A stretch of 64,000 bases of DNA from Campylobacter concisus (GCF_003048405.1 NZ_PIQS01000001.1:868001-932000); one strand, 5' to 3'. Positions 1 to 9,260 are shown, counted from the first letter of the stretch. The notes: generated by a model not told the origin, from the sequence alone. Translations and numbers: made by a program.

Positions 1-648
1 GCCATTGGCTCAAATGAGAGCATAAATGTAAAGATAAAAGGTGTAGTTGCAAGTGGTGACAAAGAGGATGCGCTTTTGATCACGTCACTATCTTTGGCTC
101 AAAAAATTTCAAATAAAGCTGGCAAAATAAACTATGCTGAAGCTGTTGTGCTTGGTAACTTTGATGAGATAACATCGCTTGCAAAGACTATAAGCAATGA
201 AGAAATAGCTGCAAAACCAGTGGCAAAGGTCTCAAAGTCTGAGGGCTACATCTTAGAGAAGATCAAGCTTTTAATGGCACTTGTTAGCCTTGTTATTTTG
301 CTCATTACTTCAATGTGCGTAAACACAACGCTTAGTGCTATCTTGCTCTCTCGCTCAAAGGAGATCGCACTTCTAAGAGCCATAGGTGCAAGCAAAAAAG
401 ATGTACTAAAGCTATTTGGCTTTGAGACATTTGTGACAGCACTCATCTCAGCATTAGTTGGTGCATTTTTAGGATATTTACTAGCTCAAATTTTAGGTTA
501 TGCGATATTTGATTCTAGTATTGATTTTAGAATTTTAAGCATCCCAGTAGCTGTGATAATATCGCTTTTATTTGCAGCGATCGCAGCATTTTATCCGATC
601 AAACGGGCACTTAATAATAAAATGGCAGATACATTAAGAGGAGAATGA
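1..648 (+). CDS. ABC transporter permease, FtsX/MacB-like (5'-truncated by window)
   Basis: The frame is open from base 1, so the gene starts upstream and only the last ~215 residues are visible. They contain the FtsX-family signature REIALLRAIGASKKDVL-like segment (here KEIALLRAIGASKKD) between a membrane helix near 270-330 and two further C-terminal helices, ending in a short basic tail. The ATPase follows 1 nt later and a thioredoxin-like lipoprotein comes next. That order resembles the permease-ATPase-thioredoxin tail of the Campylobacter P19/FTR1 ferrous-iron uptake locus (Cj1658-Cj1665, recalled). Family membership is clear. The iron role is inferred from context only, because the P19 and FTR1 genes would lie outside the window. 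Confidence 0.88.
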   Translation, partial: AIGSNESINVKIKGVVASGDKEDALLITSLSLAQKISNKAGKINYAEAVVLGNFDEITSLAKTISNEEIAAKPVAKVSKSEGYILEKIKLLMALVSLVILLITSMCVNTTLSAILLSRSKEIALLRAIGASKKDVLKLFGFETFVTALISALVGAFLGYLLAQILGYAIFDSSIDFRILSIPVAVIISLLFAAIAAFYPIKRALNNKMADTLRGE

Positions 649-649
649 T

Positions 650-1339
650 ATGCAAAATGCACTAGAATTAAAAAATATTTGTAAAATTTTTGGCGATGTT
701 AAAGCACTTGATGATATAAATTTTGAGGTTAAAAAAGGTGAGTGGGTCAGCGTAATGGGACCAAGTGGTAGTGGTAAGAGTACGCTTGTAAATATACTTT
801 CTCTAATGGATACTCCAAGTAGTGGTACTTATATGCTCGGTGGCGATGATGCGAGCAATCTAAATGCTGATGATACACTTAAATTTAGACGTGAAAAGAT
901 CGGTCTTATTTTTCAGCAGTTTCACTTAGTGCCATATCTTAGCGCACTTGAAAATGTGATGATCGCTCAGTACTATCACAGCTCAGTTGATGAAGAGGAT
1001 GCTAAAAAAGCGCTTGAGGCAGTTGGTCTTTCTCACAGACTAACACACAGACCAAGTCAGCTAAGTGGTGGTGAGCAACAACGCCTTTGTATCGCACGCT
1101 CGCTCATAAACGATCCTGAAATTTTAATAGCAGATGAGCCAACTGGTAACCTTGATGAAGCAAATGAAAGAGTTATACTTGATCTATTTTGCAAGCTAAG
1201 AAAAGATGGCAAAACCATTCTTCTAGTAACTCACAACCCTGATCTTGGCGAGTATGGCGATAAGATCGTATATCTAAGACATGGTAAGCTAGAAAAAATT
1301 CGCACTATTGAAAACCCAAAGGTGCCAAATGAGATATAA
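650..1339 (+). CDS. ABC transporter ATP-binding protein (MacB/LolD class)
   Basis: This 229-residue ATPase carries a complete nucleotide-binding set: Walker A GPSGSGKST (residues 37-45), Q-loop around 89, signature LSGGEQQR (138-145), Walker B ILIADEP (158-164) and the switch histidine H195. Length and motif spacing fit the MacB/LolD/FtsE class, which pairs with FtsX-type permeases like the one 1 nt upstream. It would power that permease at the inner membrane. By gene order it is probably the ATPase of the P19/FTR1-linked iron system. Its stop overlaps the start of the next gene, indicating translational coupling. Confidence 0.93.
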   Translation: MQNALELKNICKIFGDVKALDDINFEVKKGEWVSVMGPSGSGKSTLVNILSLMDTPSSGTYMLGGDDASNLNADDTLKFRREKIGLIFQQFHLVPYLSALENVMIAQYYHSSVDEEDAKKALEAVGLSHRLTHRPSQLSGGEQQRLCIARSLINDPEILIADEPTGNLDEANERVILDLFCKLRKDGKTILLVTHNPDLGEYGDKIVYLRHGKLEKIRTIENPKVPNEI

Positions 1340-1823
1340 AATTTTATTTTTATGTCTAGTCTCAGCCCTAGTTATGGGCTGCGTCAAGCAGTATGAGAAG
1401 CATCACATTACGCTAAATGACTCAAGCGGCATTGATACGCAGTTTTTTCCAACAGAAAAGAGGCTAAAGATAGGCGATAAGCCATATATGCTATTTTTCT
1501 TTGGTACGGACTGCGGAGTGTGCAAGGCCGCAATACCTGATCTAAATACGCTTGAAAAAGAGTATGGTAAAGAGGTTCAATTCATTGGCGTTTTAGGACC
1601 TAGTAAAGGTTTTGATAAAGATATTGAGCTTTTAAAAGAGCACAACATCACCTTTAAAACTACGAGTGACAAGGTTTCAGTTGATTACTTTAGTAAGGCA
1701 GTTGGTGGCGTCATGGGTGTGCCAGTTATCTATTTTTTTGATAAAGATGGTAAGATGCGATCAAAATTTATCGGTCTTACGCCAAAAAGCGTACTTGAAA
1801 GTGCTATAAGATCGCTCTTGTAG
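1329..1823 (+). CDS. Thioredoxin-like lipoprotein
   Basis: I take the ATG at 1329, which overlaps the ATPase stop, rather than a longer frame from 1308. It gives a clean lipoprotein signal (MRYKILFLCLVSALVMGC, lipid-acceptor Cys18). The mature protein is a ~146-residue thioredoxin/TlpA-like fold with redox motif C62-G-V-C65 after FFFGTD and a cis-proline segment GVPVIYFF near residue 137. It likely acts as a membrane-tethered periplasmic thiol oxidoreductase or thioredoxin-like partner. Similar proteins follow the ABC genes in the Campylobacter P19 locus (recalled). The substrate is unknown. Confidence 0.85.
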   Translation: MRYKILFLCLVSALVMGCVKQYEKHHITLNDSSGIDTQFFPTEKRLKIGDKPYMLFFFGTDCGVCKAAIPDLNTLEKEYGKEVQFIGVLGPSKGFDKDIELLKEHNITFKTTSDKVSVDYFSKAVGGVMGVPVIYFFDKDGKMRSKFIGLTPKSVLESAIRSLL

Positions 1824-1831
1824 GAGTGAAT

Positions 1832-2410
1832 ATGAAAAATTTCTTTTTATTTGTCTTGGCGGTATTTTTTGTTGGATGTGCTAGTAGTACTCCAAATATC
1901 TCAGTCAAAACGAGCGAGCCTATATTTTTTACGCTTAATGAATCAAACAAAAGCGTTTATGTAAATTTTAAAAATAGTGCGACCGGGCAAGATGTAAATG
2001 CTGAAATTTTAAGCGAATTTGCAAAGGCTGGCTTTAGAAACGAACCAAATATCAAAAATGCCGACTTCATCATCCTTGGCGATGTGCAAAGCTTTTCTAG
2101 GATAATAAAAAGAGATCCTAGATTTTCAATGGGCATGGGATATGGCTTTGGTAGACCAAGCTTTGGCTTTGGCTACTCGATGTTTTTCCCATTTGGCTAT
2201 TACGATGATGATGACTTTAGCACGAATAGCTATACTTATCACATGCAAGTAAGCGTGCTAGTGCGTCCAAAAAATGGTGGCGAAAAGGCAACAAATATCT
2301 CGCTTATGCAAGCTGGCAATGTCTATTCGCCAAGCTACATCTGGCCGTTTTTTAAAGAACGCCTAGCAAAACAGATCGTTAGCTTTTTTTATAATGTCTC
2401 GCAAAAATAG
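1832..2410 (+). CDS. Putative lipoprotein, TraT-like
   Basis: The start is the ATG at 1832, five bases after a GGAG ribosome site that overlaps the previous stop. It encodes a 192-residue lipoprotein with lipobox FVGC (Cys16). Residues ~25-90 (NaSa region with ILSEFAKAGF and ADFIILGDV) resemble the first half of TraT-type complement-resistance lipoproteins, which also contain a Gly-rich hydrophobic central segment. Here that segment is rich in Gly, Phe and Tyr (codons around 2125-2215) and ends in an Asp run DDDD. The TraT assignment is tentative. It is the last gene of the first transcription block. Confidence 0.6.
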   Translation: MKNFFLFVLAVFFVGCASSTPNISVKTSEPIFFTLNESNKSVYVNFKNSATGQDVNAEILSEFAKAGFRNEPNIKNADFIILGDVQSFSRIIKRDPRFSMGMGYGFGRPSFGFGYSMFFPFGYYDDDDFSTNSYTYHMQVSVLVRPKNGGEKATNISLMQAGNVYSPSYIWPFFKERLAKQIVSFFYNVSQK

Positions 2411-2439
2411 GAGAAATTAGTAAATTTAAAAGGATTTAA

Positions 2440-3687
2440 ATGCTAGTTGATGGAAGCTATGAAATTTCATCTTGTGATGATATTGAACTTGGTATAAAAA
2501 GAAGCTCTCCTCTCTCCTTTTATTCCTGTTATGACGATGCCAAGGATGCAAAAGCTCTTTTGGTGATTATCCCTGGGCTTGGAGAAGACTCTGACCTTGG
2601 ATATAGAGCTAATCTTATTCGGACTATGGCAGAGACTTATGATGTTGCATGCATTAGCGTGGATTATCACTGCATAGGCAACCGCCCACAGCTTGGGGCG
2701 AAATTTGGACTTGATGATATAGATCGCGAAATCTTAACAAGAGAACTATCAAGTATAGGTATAAATTTACCAATTGATCTAAAAAGTATCGATTGCCACG
2801 AGAAGGTTGATTTGCTACTTAAATTTCTCAGCAAAGAGATTACTATTCGAAAAGAGAGAGGTATTTTGCCGGCTGATTTTAGACTAAATGCTAGCATTAC
2901 GATGGTGCCAACAAAAAATGAATATCAAAATTTTGGCGTTATGCAAGCAATGGATGTGCTAAATGCTGTGCTTTACACAAAAAAATATATAAATAATGCC
3001 AAATTTGAATATCTGCCAGTGATAATGGTAGGCAGCTCACATGGTGGATATCTGGCACATATGTGTGCTAAGATCGCTCCATGGCTAGTTGATGCCGTGA
3101 TAGATAATAGCTCTTATGCCATATTTTTATGGCGTCTTATTGGCTTTGGTAAAGAGATAGATTTTACTAACTATTTTTGTTTTGGTACTGGCATTTTGTA
3201 TAAAAATTTATATCTTTATTTTTTTGATAAGACCTACTGGACGCTTAATGAAAAATCACCATACTATTTTATTGACGCAAGAGAGGAGATAAGAAACATC
3301 CTAAATTTAGATCATTTAAATATTCAAAGCAGCTATAAAAAGCCAATTTACGTGAGCTATCACTGTATTTGCGATAAAGAAATAGCTCCAGCAAAGGATA
3401 AAATCGAGCTTTACGAGGCTCTTAAGAAACTTAAATTTGACGCAACACTACATATGATAAAAGATGGGAGCGAGGTTGATGGCAAATTTATAAAGTCTCT
3501 AACGCATGGAATGGGGATGTCTTATAAACTACTTTTACAAAAAGAGCTTCCCAGTATGATGGAGAAAATTTTATCTCAAAAAAATAAAAAGAGCAGCAAG
3601 AGTATTGAGTATAAATGCGGTGATACGATCTATAAATTTAGTGAAGTCTTAGATCAAATAAATCTTGAAATTTTAGATATTGCTTAG
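2440..3687 (+). CDS. DUF2920 family alpha/beta hydrolase
   Basis: A 415-residue protein of the Campylobacter DUF2920 family, which is expanded in the flagellin-glycosylation region of C. jejuni (recalled). The visible hydrolase features are an oxyanion-type LLVIIPGLGEDSD stretch (40-52) and a nucleophile elbow G-S-S-H-G-G with Ser200. A possible acid/base pair lies in the C-terminal half (for example His493-type residues near 3505, THGMGM). No signal peptide is seen, so it should be cytoplasmic. The substrate is not established. Here the gene stands alone between a lipoprotein gene and a convergent terminator, not among glycan or flagellin genes. Confidence 0.8.
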   Translation: MLVDGSYEISSCDDIELGIKRSSPLSFYSCYDDAKDAKALLVIIPGLGEDSDLGYRANLIRTMAETYDVACISVDYHCIGNRPQLGAKFGLDDIDREILTRELSSIGINLPIDLKSIDCHEKVDLLLKFLSKEITIRKERGILPADFRLNASITMVPTKNEYQNFGVMQAMDVLNAVLYTKKYINNAKFEYLPVIMVGSSHGGYLAHMCAKIAPWLVDAVIDNSSYAIFLWRLIGFGKEIDFTNYFCFGTGILYKNLYLYFFDKTYWTLNEKSPYYFIDAREEIRNILNLDHLNIQSSYKKPIYVSYHCICDKEIAPAKDKIELYEALKKLKFDATLHMIKDGSEVDGKFIKSLTHGMGMSYKLLLQKELPSMMEKILSQKNKKSSKSIEYKCGDTIYKFSEVLDQINLEILDIA

Positions 3688-3703
3688 TATTTAAAATAGT
3701 TAA

Positions 3704-3735
3704 AACTAGGCTCATAAAGGCCTAGTTAAATTTTT
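3704..3735. terminator. Bidirectional hairpin terminator
   Basis: AACTAGGC and GCCTAGTT form an 8-bp perfect stem around an 8-nt loop and are followed on the plus strand by AAATTTTT. It sits between the convergent DUF2920 gene and pflB, so it can serve both. Confidence 0.8.
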
Positions 3736-3736
3736 A

Positions 3737-6109
3737 TCAGTCGTTATCTATCTCAAAGTCGTAAAATTCGCTTTCATACTTAACATTTCCTATTTTGCTG
3801 TATTGTATAAGAGCTGCTTTTATATTATCTATCTGCTGATACATTAGGCCAAGAGCTATTCTATTTTCGATAGCACTAGCATCATTTAGTTTTGTTAGCT
3901 CTAAAAGTGCGATCGCGTTTGATACTTTTCCAGCCCCTGTTGCAGCCACAGATGCTAAAAACAATGTGCTAGCGTCATTTACTTTAAACTCATCGATTGC
4001 TTGATTATAAAGTTTATAGCTCTCATCAAAGTCGTTTGTAAAGATATCGACATAGGCTAGAGTTTGGATTAAATTTATATTCTTTGGAGCATTTTTTAGC
4101 TCGGCTCTTAACTTATCACGCTCTCTTGTAAGTAAGCCTGAAATTTGAAGTAGCTTGATGTATTGCTTTTTGATGATATCAGCACCGTGATAGAAAGCGT
4201 TTGAATCAAGCTGCTTGCCATTAAAGTGAATTTGTATCGCTTTTGCATACTCTTTGACATTTTGCTCTTTGTTTTTCGAGATGAAATTTAAGATATTTGC
4301 AATAATATCATTTGGCAAAATTTTTAGTAGCTCATCAGCTTTCTTTGCCATTAGTTCGTCATTGTTTGTTACTTTTGCGATGATGATATCAAAGGCTAAA
4401 TTTAGCATTGTCTGCTCTTTTGGTTCTTCAAGCCATCTTATCATCGCACTTTGGTTACCGCTAACCAGACTTAGAAGTGAGGCATATAAATTTACAGGCT
4501 TTAAGCTCTTATCGTTTTCTAAATTTTCGCCGATCTCTTCAATGAGTTTTGGGTTTAAATTTCTATTTATATCTAGACAAATCGCCCCAAAAATGCCTGC
4601 AAGATGGTTATTTACATCTTGATGATAGCTTGCTATGAAGTGCTTTGCTGCAAGGCTAAAATTTCCAAGCTGAGCGTAGCTTAAGGCGAGATTGTATTGC
4701 AAGATAGAGTGATTTGGATAAGTGCTGGCTAGCTCTTCAAACTCTTTATTTGCTTCTTTTAAGCGGTAGCTTAGCGCTTTTGCGATAGCTTCGCTAAGTT
4801 TTGCATTTACTTTTGAAGCAGCCGCACTTTGGCTAAGGTAGTCATTTGCCGCTGAGGTGTCATCTAAAAAGACGCTAACACCACCTTTTCTTATCTGCTC
4901 GATACTCTGTTTTGCATCAAAGACCTTGTAAGGTGCGAAGTAAAAAAGGGTCTCATAGCGCCTTGTTCTATCAAAAAACATATCATCGCTAAAGTGTGCC
5001 TGAGCTAGGCTGACATCAAAAAGATCAGGCTTTAGTATCGTTTTTATCTTGTAAATTTTGCTTGGCAAAGAAGCATTGTAGTCGTAAACATCTTTGATAA
5101 ATGCAGCCGCGTCGCCGTAGTCAGCAGTTTTTAGATCAATTAGCGCCTCAGTCATCTTGATAAGATCGATATTTGGCGTATTTTTAGAAGCTTTTGTTAG
5201 ATAATCCCTTGCCTTGTCGTATTTGCCAAGTCTTGCATAGAGCTGTGCTAGCGTGAAGTCGGCCTTAAATGCCTTTTGGCTCTCAAGTTTGGCTATTGCT
5301 CTTTCATCATCTCCAAGAAGTGATAAAATCTTTGCACTTAAATACGCATATTCATTTTTATAATCCGCAGTATTTGGATGAGAAAGTGCTTGAAGCGCCT
5401 CGTAATAGTTGCCTTTATAATAGTTTATAAGCGCGTAGTAATAGCTATAAAGTGGCGAGTTGTTTTCATACTGCAAAAATGAATCAGCAAGTCCTATGTA
5501 GTAGTTAAAATTTTTAGTATTATTTAGCTCGAGCGAGCAAACAGCAGCGTTTATGGCGCTAACTGCTGTGTTTTCTCTATCGGTTATTGCTTTATTAAAA
5601 GATACAATCGCCTCATCACATCTTTCTTGTTTCATCTGCGAAACGCCAAGGTTGTAGTTTGAGAGAGACTGGTTATAAACAGCTATGTTTTCATAAATTT
5701 TTAGAGCCTCAAATTTATTGCCACGCTCATAAAGCTGATTGGCTTTATTTATCATTTCATCGATCTTTGAAGCGCCAAAATTTTGCGTTTGGTAGTTGTT
5801 TTCTATATTTTTTACGATACTTGCAGCATCTATGTTCTCTTTTTTGTCTTTCTTTAGCAAGATAACTAGCAAAACCACTATCAAGATGATAAACACTAGA
5901 GTGACCACACCTGCTATTATAAAGAGCTTTTTATTGCTCTTTTTTACAGGGATTGGCTCTGGGATGCTCTCGTCTTGCAGCACACCCTCACTTGCGATAC
6001 TCTCAAGTGAAACGATCTCTTCAGGTGCCTCGGCTTTTGCCTCTTCAGGCGCTTCTTGCTCTGCTTGCTCGCCAGGTGGTTTTAAAACTACAACCTCTTC
6101 TTCAGCCAC
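3737..6109 (-). CDS. pflB: PflB-like flagellar motor TPR protein
   Basis: A 790-residue protein with a GTG start that shares one base with the serS stop. Residues 1-58 are an acidic, Pro/Glu/Ala-rich cytoplasmic head, and 62-85 form one membrane helix flanked by lysines. The rest is a long array of TPR-like helices (for example residues 105-175, 280-320, 440-500 and 700-760), predicted periplasmic. This architecture and the position directly after serS match Cj0390 of C. jejuni. I recall that protein as PflB, a scaffold of the wide Campylobacter motor that helps position stator units. The TPR and membrane topology are seen directly; the PflB name rests on synteny and memory. Confidence 0.75.
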   Translation of the reverse strand: MAEEEVVVLKPPGEQAEQEAPEEAKAEAPEEIVSLESIASEGVLQDESIPEPIPVKKSNKKLFIIAGVVTLVFIILIVVLLVILLKKDKKENIDAASIVKNIENNYQTQNFGASKIDEMINKANQLYERGNKFEALKIYENIAVYNQSLSNYNLGVSQMKQERCDEAIVSFNKAITDRENTAVSAINAAVCSLELNNTKNFNYYIGLADSFLQYENNSPLYSYYYALINYYKGNYYEALQALSHPNTADYKNEYAYLSAKILSLLGDDERAIAKLESQKAFKADFTLAQLYARLGKYDKARDYLTKASKNTPNIDLIKMTEALIDLKTADYGDAAAFIKDVYDYNASLPSKIYKIKTILKPDLFDVSLAQAHFSDDMFFDRTRRYETLFYFAPYKVFDAKQSIEQIRKGGVSVFLDDTSAANDYLSQSAAASKVNAKLSEAIAKALSYRLKEANKEFEELASTYPNHSILQYNLALSYAQLGNFSLAAKHFIASYHQDVNNHLAGIFGAICLDINRNLNPKLIEEIGENLENDKSLKPVNLYASLLSLVSGNQSAMIRWLEEPKEQTMLNLAFDIIIAKVTNNDELMAKKADELLKILPNDIIANILNFISKNKEQNVKEYAKAIQIHFNGKQLDSNAFYHGADIIKKQYIKLLQISGLLTRERDKLRAELKNAPKNINLIQTLAYVDIFTNDFDESYKLYNQAIDEFKVNDASTLFLASVAATGAGKVSNAIALLELTKLNDASAIENRIALGLMYQQIDNIKAALIQYSKIGNVKYESEFYDFEIDND

Positions 6110-7353
6110 TACATATACCTTTTAAGAACTTCTGGAATTTCGATAGTGCCATCTGTTTTTTGGTAGTTTTCCATGATGGCAATAAGAGTCCTACCCACAG
6201 CTAGACTTGAGCCATTTAGCGTATTTGCAAGCATATTTTTCTTACCATCTTTAAAGCGAATTTTTGCACGCCTTGCTTGAAAATCACGAGTATTGGAAAT
6301 AGAGCTAATCTCTCTATATTTGCCTTGACCAGGTAGCCAAACCTCAAGGTCTATCGTCTTTGCCGCGCTAAAGCCAAGGTCGCCACTGCAAAGAAGCATA
6401 TGGCGGTGAGGAAGCCCAAGGCTAGTTAGTAGATCGCTTGCGCACGCTACCATTTCATTTAGCACGTCTTCGCTTTGATCAGGTCTTGTGATACTTACTA
6501 GCTCGACCTTTTCAAACTGGTGCTGGCGGATCATACCTCTAGTGTCACGTCCTGCTGAGCCTGCCTCTTGGCGGAAGCATGCTGAGTAGCAAGTCATCTT
6601 TATAGGTAACTGCTCGGCCTCAATAATCGTGTCATTGTATAAATTTGTCACAGGTACTTCGCTGGTTGGGATGAGGTAGAGGTCTTCGTCGCGCACTTTG
6701 TAAAGGTCCTCTTCAAATTTAGGCAGCTGACCGGTGCCAAAAAGTGTGTTTGAGCTTACTAGATAAGGGACATTTACAAGCTCGAAGCCACGTGAGCTGT
6801 TAAAGTCGATCATGTAATTAACAAGCGCTCTACTAAGTCTTGCTCCCATGCCGCGAAGCACGGTAAAGCGAGATCCTGAGAGCTTTGCGCCCCTTTCAAA
6901 GTCAAGCCAGCCAAGACTCTCACCTAACTCCCAGTGCTCTTTTGGTGTAAAGTTAAATTTAGTTGGCTCAAGCACTGTTTTGATGCAGACATTATCATCC
7001 TCGTCCTTACCAAATGGTACGTCATCATCGGTGATATTTGGCACGTTAAATGAAATTTGCTCAAGCTTTTCTTCATATTGTTTAACGATATCATCAGCAT
7101 CAGCAAGTGCAGCTTTATTTAAATTTAGCTCATTTTTAAGCTCGCTTACATCTTCGCCAGCTCTTGCCTTTATGCCAAGCTCTTTACTCTTTGCATTTTG
7201 GATCGCTTGGAAATTTTCAAGTGCTTTACGTTTTTGTTTTAGCTCGTTAAAAGTTTGTAAAAGCTCGTCAAGTAGCCCAGCTTTTACATTTTTTCCCTCA
7301 AGTTTTTTTACAAATTCATCGTAATTTGTCTCGAGTAGTTTTAAATTAATCAT
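6109..7353 (-). CDS. serS: Seryl-tRNA synthetase
   Basis: Class II seryl-tRNA synthetase of 414 residues, which charges tRNA-Ser and tRNA-Sec with serine in the cytoplasm. The N-terminal ~100 residues form the Lys/Glu/Leu-rich antiparallel coiled-coil arm that grips the long variable arm of tRNA-Ser. Motif 2 is visible as [15 protein letters not shown] followed by RQHQFEKVE, and motif 3 as [12 protein letters not shown] near the C-terminus. Length is normal for the family. It lies in the minus-strand series der-aroK-trpS-(membrane protein)-serS-pflB and is translationally coupled to pflB by a one-base stop/start overlap. Confidence 0.97.
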   Translation of the reverse strand: MINLKLLETNYDEFVKKLEGKNVKAGLLDELLQTFNELKQKRKALENFQAIQNAKSKELGIKARAGEDVSELKNELNLNKAALADADDIVKQYEEKLEQISFNVPNITDDDVPFGKDEDDNVCIKTVLEPTKFNFTPKEHWELGESLGWLDFERGAKLSGSRFTVLRGMGARLSRALVNYMIDFNSSRGFELVNVPYLVSSNTLFGTGQLPKFEEDLYKVRDEDLYLIPTSEVPVTNLYNDTIIEAEQLPIKMTCYSACFRQEAGSAGRDTRGMIRQHQFEKVELVSITRPDQSEDVLNEMVACASDLLTSLGLPHRHMLLCSGDLGFSAAKTIDLEVWLPGQGKYREISSISNTRDFQARRAKIRFKDGKKNMLANTLNGSSLAVGRTLIAIMENYQKTDGTIEIPEVLKRYM

Positions 7354-7362
7354 TCCGTATCC

Positions 7363-7803
7363 TTAAACCATAAACATAACTTTTGCAAAAAGTACGATAA
7401 AAACTGCCGCTGTTAGCGCAAATGGGTGAATGTTGCCAAGTGGGCTAGGACGTTTAAATATAAATTTGCAGCTCAAATTTGTTATAACCGCAGCTACGAT
7501 TAGCATTGCTAAGAAAAATTTGATCATAAAAATGATTTGTAAATTTGTCTCAAAGTAGCCTCCAGCCTTTGATCCGACCCAGTTACTCATCATCATGCCT
7601 CCAGTTAATACCAAAAGCAAGATGCAAAGTGGCATTATCTTAATAGCAACTGAACCGATAGCCTGTTTTGCCTTTTGAGCAAGCTCAGGTGGCATTTTTT
7701 TACAAGCTGCCTTAAAAATGATTACATCAAAAAAGAGGTAACCAACAAAGATGATTGCACAAAAAAGATGAACTATCTGTGCGTATGGATATAAATTTTG
7801 CAT
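7363..7803 (-). CDS. Four-helix inner-membrane protein, CopD/DUF2269-like
   Basis: A 146-residue, strongly hydrophobic protein with four predicted membrane helices (about residues 8-30, 50-72, 85-108 and 122-145). His12 in VHLFCAIIF sits inside helix 1 and His126 inside NIHPFAL near helix 4. Such intramembrane histidines are common in CopD-like and cytochrome-b-like small membrane proteins, but I cannot show that it binds heme or copper. It starts at an ATG with an AAGGAAAAAT ribosome site, ends 10 bases before serS, and follows trpS by 12 bases, so it is cotranscribed with them. Confidence 0.65.
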   Translation of the reverse strand: MQNLYPYAQIVHLFCAIIFVGYLFFDVIIFKAACKKMPPELAQKAKQAIGSVAIKIMPLCILLLVLTGGMMMSNWVGSKAGGYFETNLQIIFMIKFFLAMLIVAAVITNLSCKFIFKRPSPLGNIHPFALTAAVFIVLFAKVMFMV

Positions 7804-7815
7804 ATTTTTCCTTTA

Positions 7816-8778
7816 TTAATAAATTCCGACTGCTTCACGAACTTTTTTTATCGTTGTTTGAGCAACATTACTTGCCTTTTTGGCTCCTATTTCTAAAATT
7901 CCAGACACTTCGTCAGGATTATTTTGATAATGTTCAAATTTCTCTCTCGCATCTTTAAAATAGTCCCAAATAAGCTCGTTTAGATAAGCTTTAAAGTGTC
8001 CATGACCCTCGCCACCACGCTCATATCTAGCTTGAAGCTCTTTTTGCCCACTCTCGTCTAAGAAAAGCTTAGCGATATTATAGACGTTGCAGTTTTGCCA
8101 CTGCTTTGGTTCTTCAAGCGGTGTGCCATCTGTCACGATGCTAGAAATTTGCTTTTTAAGCGTTTTAGTATCGGCAAAGATGTCAATAGTGTTGCCATAG
8201 CTTTTGCTCATCTTTTCGCCGTTTGTGCCAGGCACGGTGGCGACATTTTCATCGATCTTCGCCTCAGGCAATGTAAAAATTTCTCCATGCTCGTTGTTAA
8301 ATTTTATCGCAATATCACGAGCGATCTCTACGTGCTGGATCTGATCCTTGCCCACGGGTACGACCTGCGCGTTATAAAGCAAAATGTCAGCTGCCATCAA
8401 AACTGGATAGCTAAAGAGTCCGTGGTGCGAGCTAAGACCTTTTGCGACTTTATCTTTGTAACTATGCGCGCGCTCAAGTAGGCCCATAGGCGTGTGTTGG
8501 CTTAGCACCCAGTAAAGCTCAAGCACGTCTTTAACGTCACTTTGCACCCAAAATATGCTTTTATTTGGATCGATCCCAAGTGCCAAAAACGCACACGCAG
8601 CCTCAAAAGTGTTTTGCTTTAGGGCTTTGGCCTCGCTAAGGCTCGTCATCGCGTGGTAGTTTGCTATAAACATAAACATCTCATTTTGCTCTTGCATATC
8701 AACCATCTGCTTTATCGAGGCAAAGTAGTTGCCAAGGTGTAGTTTGCCGGAGGGTTGGAGGCCGGTTAATACTCTCAT
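7816..8778 (-). CDS. trpS: Tryptophanyl-tRNA synthetase
   Basis: Class I tryptophanyl-tRNA synthetase of 320 residues. The ATP-binding HIGH-type motif appears near the N-terminus as GLQPSGKLHLGNYF (residues 6-19), and the KMSKS loop as EKMSKSYGNTI around residue 193. It joins tryptophan to its tRNA in the cytoplasm. The ATG at 8778 has a good GGATAAG site. Gene order (aroK upstream, serS downstream) follows Campylobacter, but the aroK-trpS spacer is unusually long here and filled with palindromic repeats. Confidence 0.97.
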   Translation of the reverse strand: MRVLTGLQPSGKLHLGNYFASIKQMVDMQEQNEMFMFIANYHAMTSLSEAKALKQNTFEAACAFLALGIDPNKSIFWVQSDVKDVLELYWVLSQHTPMGLLERAHSYKDKVAKGLSSHHGLFSYPVLMAADILLYNAQVVPVGKDQIQHVEIARDIAIKFNNEHGEIFTLPEAKIDENVATVPGTNGEKMSKSYGNTIDIFADTKTLKKQISSIVTDGTPLEEPKQWQNCNVYNIAKLFLDESGQKELQARYERGGEGHGHFKAYLNELIWDYFKDAREKFEHYQNNPDEVSGILEIGAKKASNVAQTTIKKVREAVGIY

Positions 8779-8830
8779 CTTATCCTTTCAAATTTTGGCT
8801 TTTTCTCGCGAGCGCTTTTGATAGAGATTT

Positions 8831-8881
8831 GAAATTTTAAGCTTTCAGCAGACTATGTGTCTAGCCTCGGCTTAAAATTTC
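8831..8881. repeat. Palindromic repeat unit 1
   Basis: Perfect 12-bp outer arms GAAATTTTAAGC (8831-8842) and GCTTAAAATTTC (8870-8881) enclose an inner AGAC/GTCT hairpin (8850-8862). The total unit is 51 bp. It is the best-preserved member of the spacer family. Confidence 0.8.
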
Positions 8882-8931
8882 TACACAACTATCAAAATCA
8901 TCTCACGATACTTCGCCAAAATGCTTTTTTT

Positions 8932-8981
8932 AAATTTTAACATCAGAGTAGATACTTTTATCTAGTCTAATCTTAAAATTT
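8932..8981. repeat. Palindromic repeat unit 2
   Basis: Outer arms AAATTTTAA (8932-8940) and TTAAAATTT (8973-8981) enclose an inner perfect 6-bp hairpin TAGATA-CTTT-TATCTA (8949-8964). It shares the AACATCA left flank and the CTAGTCTAATCTTAAAATTT right half with units 4 and 6. Confidence 0.8.
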
Positions 8982-8987
8982 ATCTCG

Positions 8988-9016
8988 CAGACTAAATTTC
9001 TAGCCTCGGCTTAAAA
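8988..9016. repeat. Partial repeat unit 3 (right half)
   Basis: This 29-base segment repeats 8848-8876 of unit 1 at 25 of 29 positions, including the TCTAGCCTCGGCTTAAAA block, but lacks the left arm. It looks like a decayed or partial copy. Confidence 0.65.
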
Positions 9017-9062
9017 ACAAAATTTCGCCTTGCCTAAACAAAAAATCTTTGCCAAAACGTTT

Positions 9063-9113
9063 AAATTTTAACATCACGTTAGACTTTATGCATCCAACTT
9101 GATCTTAAAATTT
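9063..9113. repeat. Palindromic repeat unit 4
   Basis: Arms AAATTTTAA (9063-9071) and TTAAAATTT (9105-9113) are followed inside by ACATCACGTTAGAC and preceded by CAACTTGATC, closely matching unit 6 in layout and length (51 bp). Confidence 0.75.
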
Positions 9114-9121
9114 AGCTTGGA

Positions 9122-9151
9122 AGGCTAAATGCCTAGTCTTGATTAAAATTT
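9122..9151. repeat. Partial repeat unit 5 (right half)
   Basis: An AGGC-TAAAT-GCCT hairpin (9122-9134) is followed by AGTCTTGATTAAAATTT (9135-9151). This is the right half of the repeat family with its own central stem. Confidence 0.55.
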
Positions 9152-9260
9152 GACTGCACAACATTTGCCGCTTTAGCGCTCTAGCAAAGTAAAGCAAATT
9201 CATCTCAAAATTTCGCTAAAATTTCTAACTACAAAACGTTAAATTTAACTCAAACATTTC

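Noticed and set aside
6848..7324. 158-codon plus-strand frame opposite serS
   Set aside because: Serine-rich shadow of the serS coiled-coil region; serS is unmistakable.
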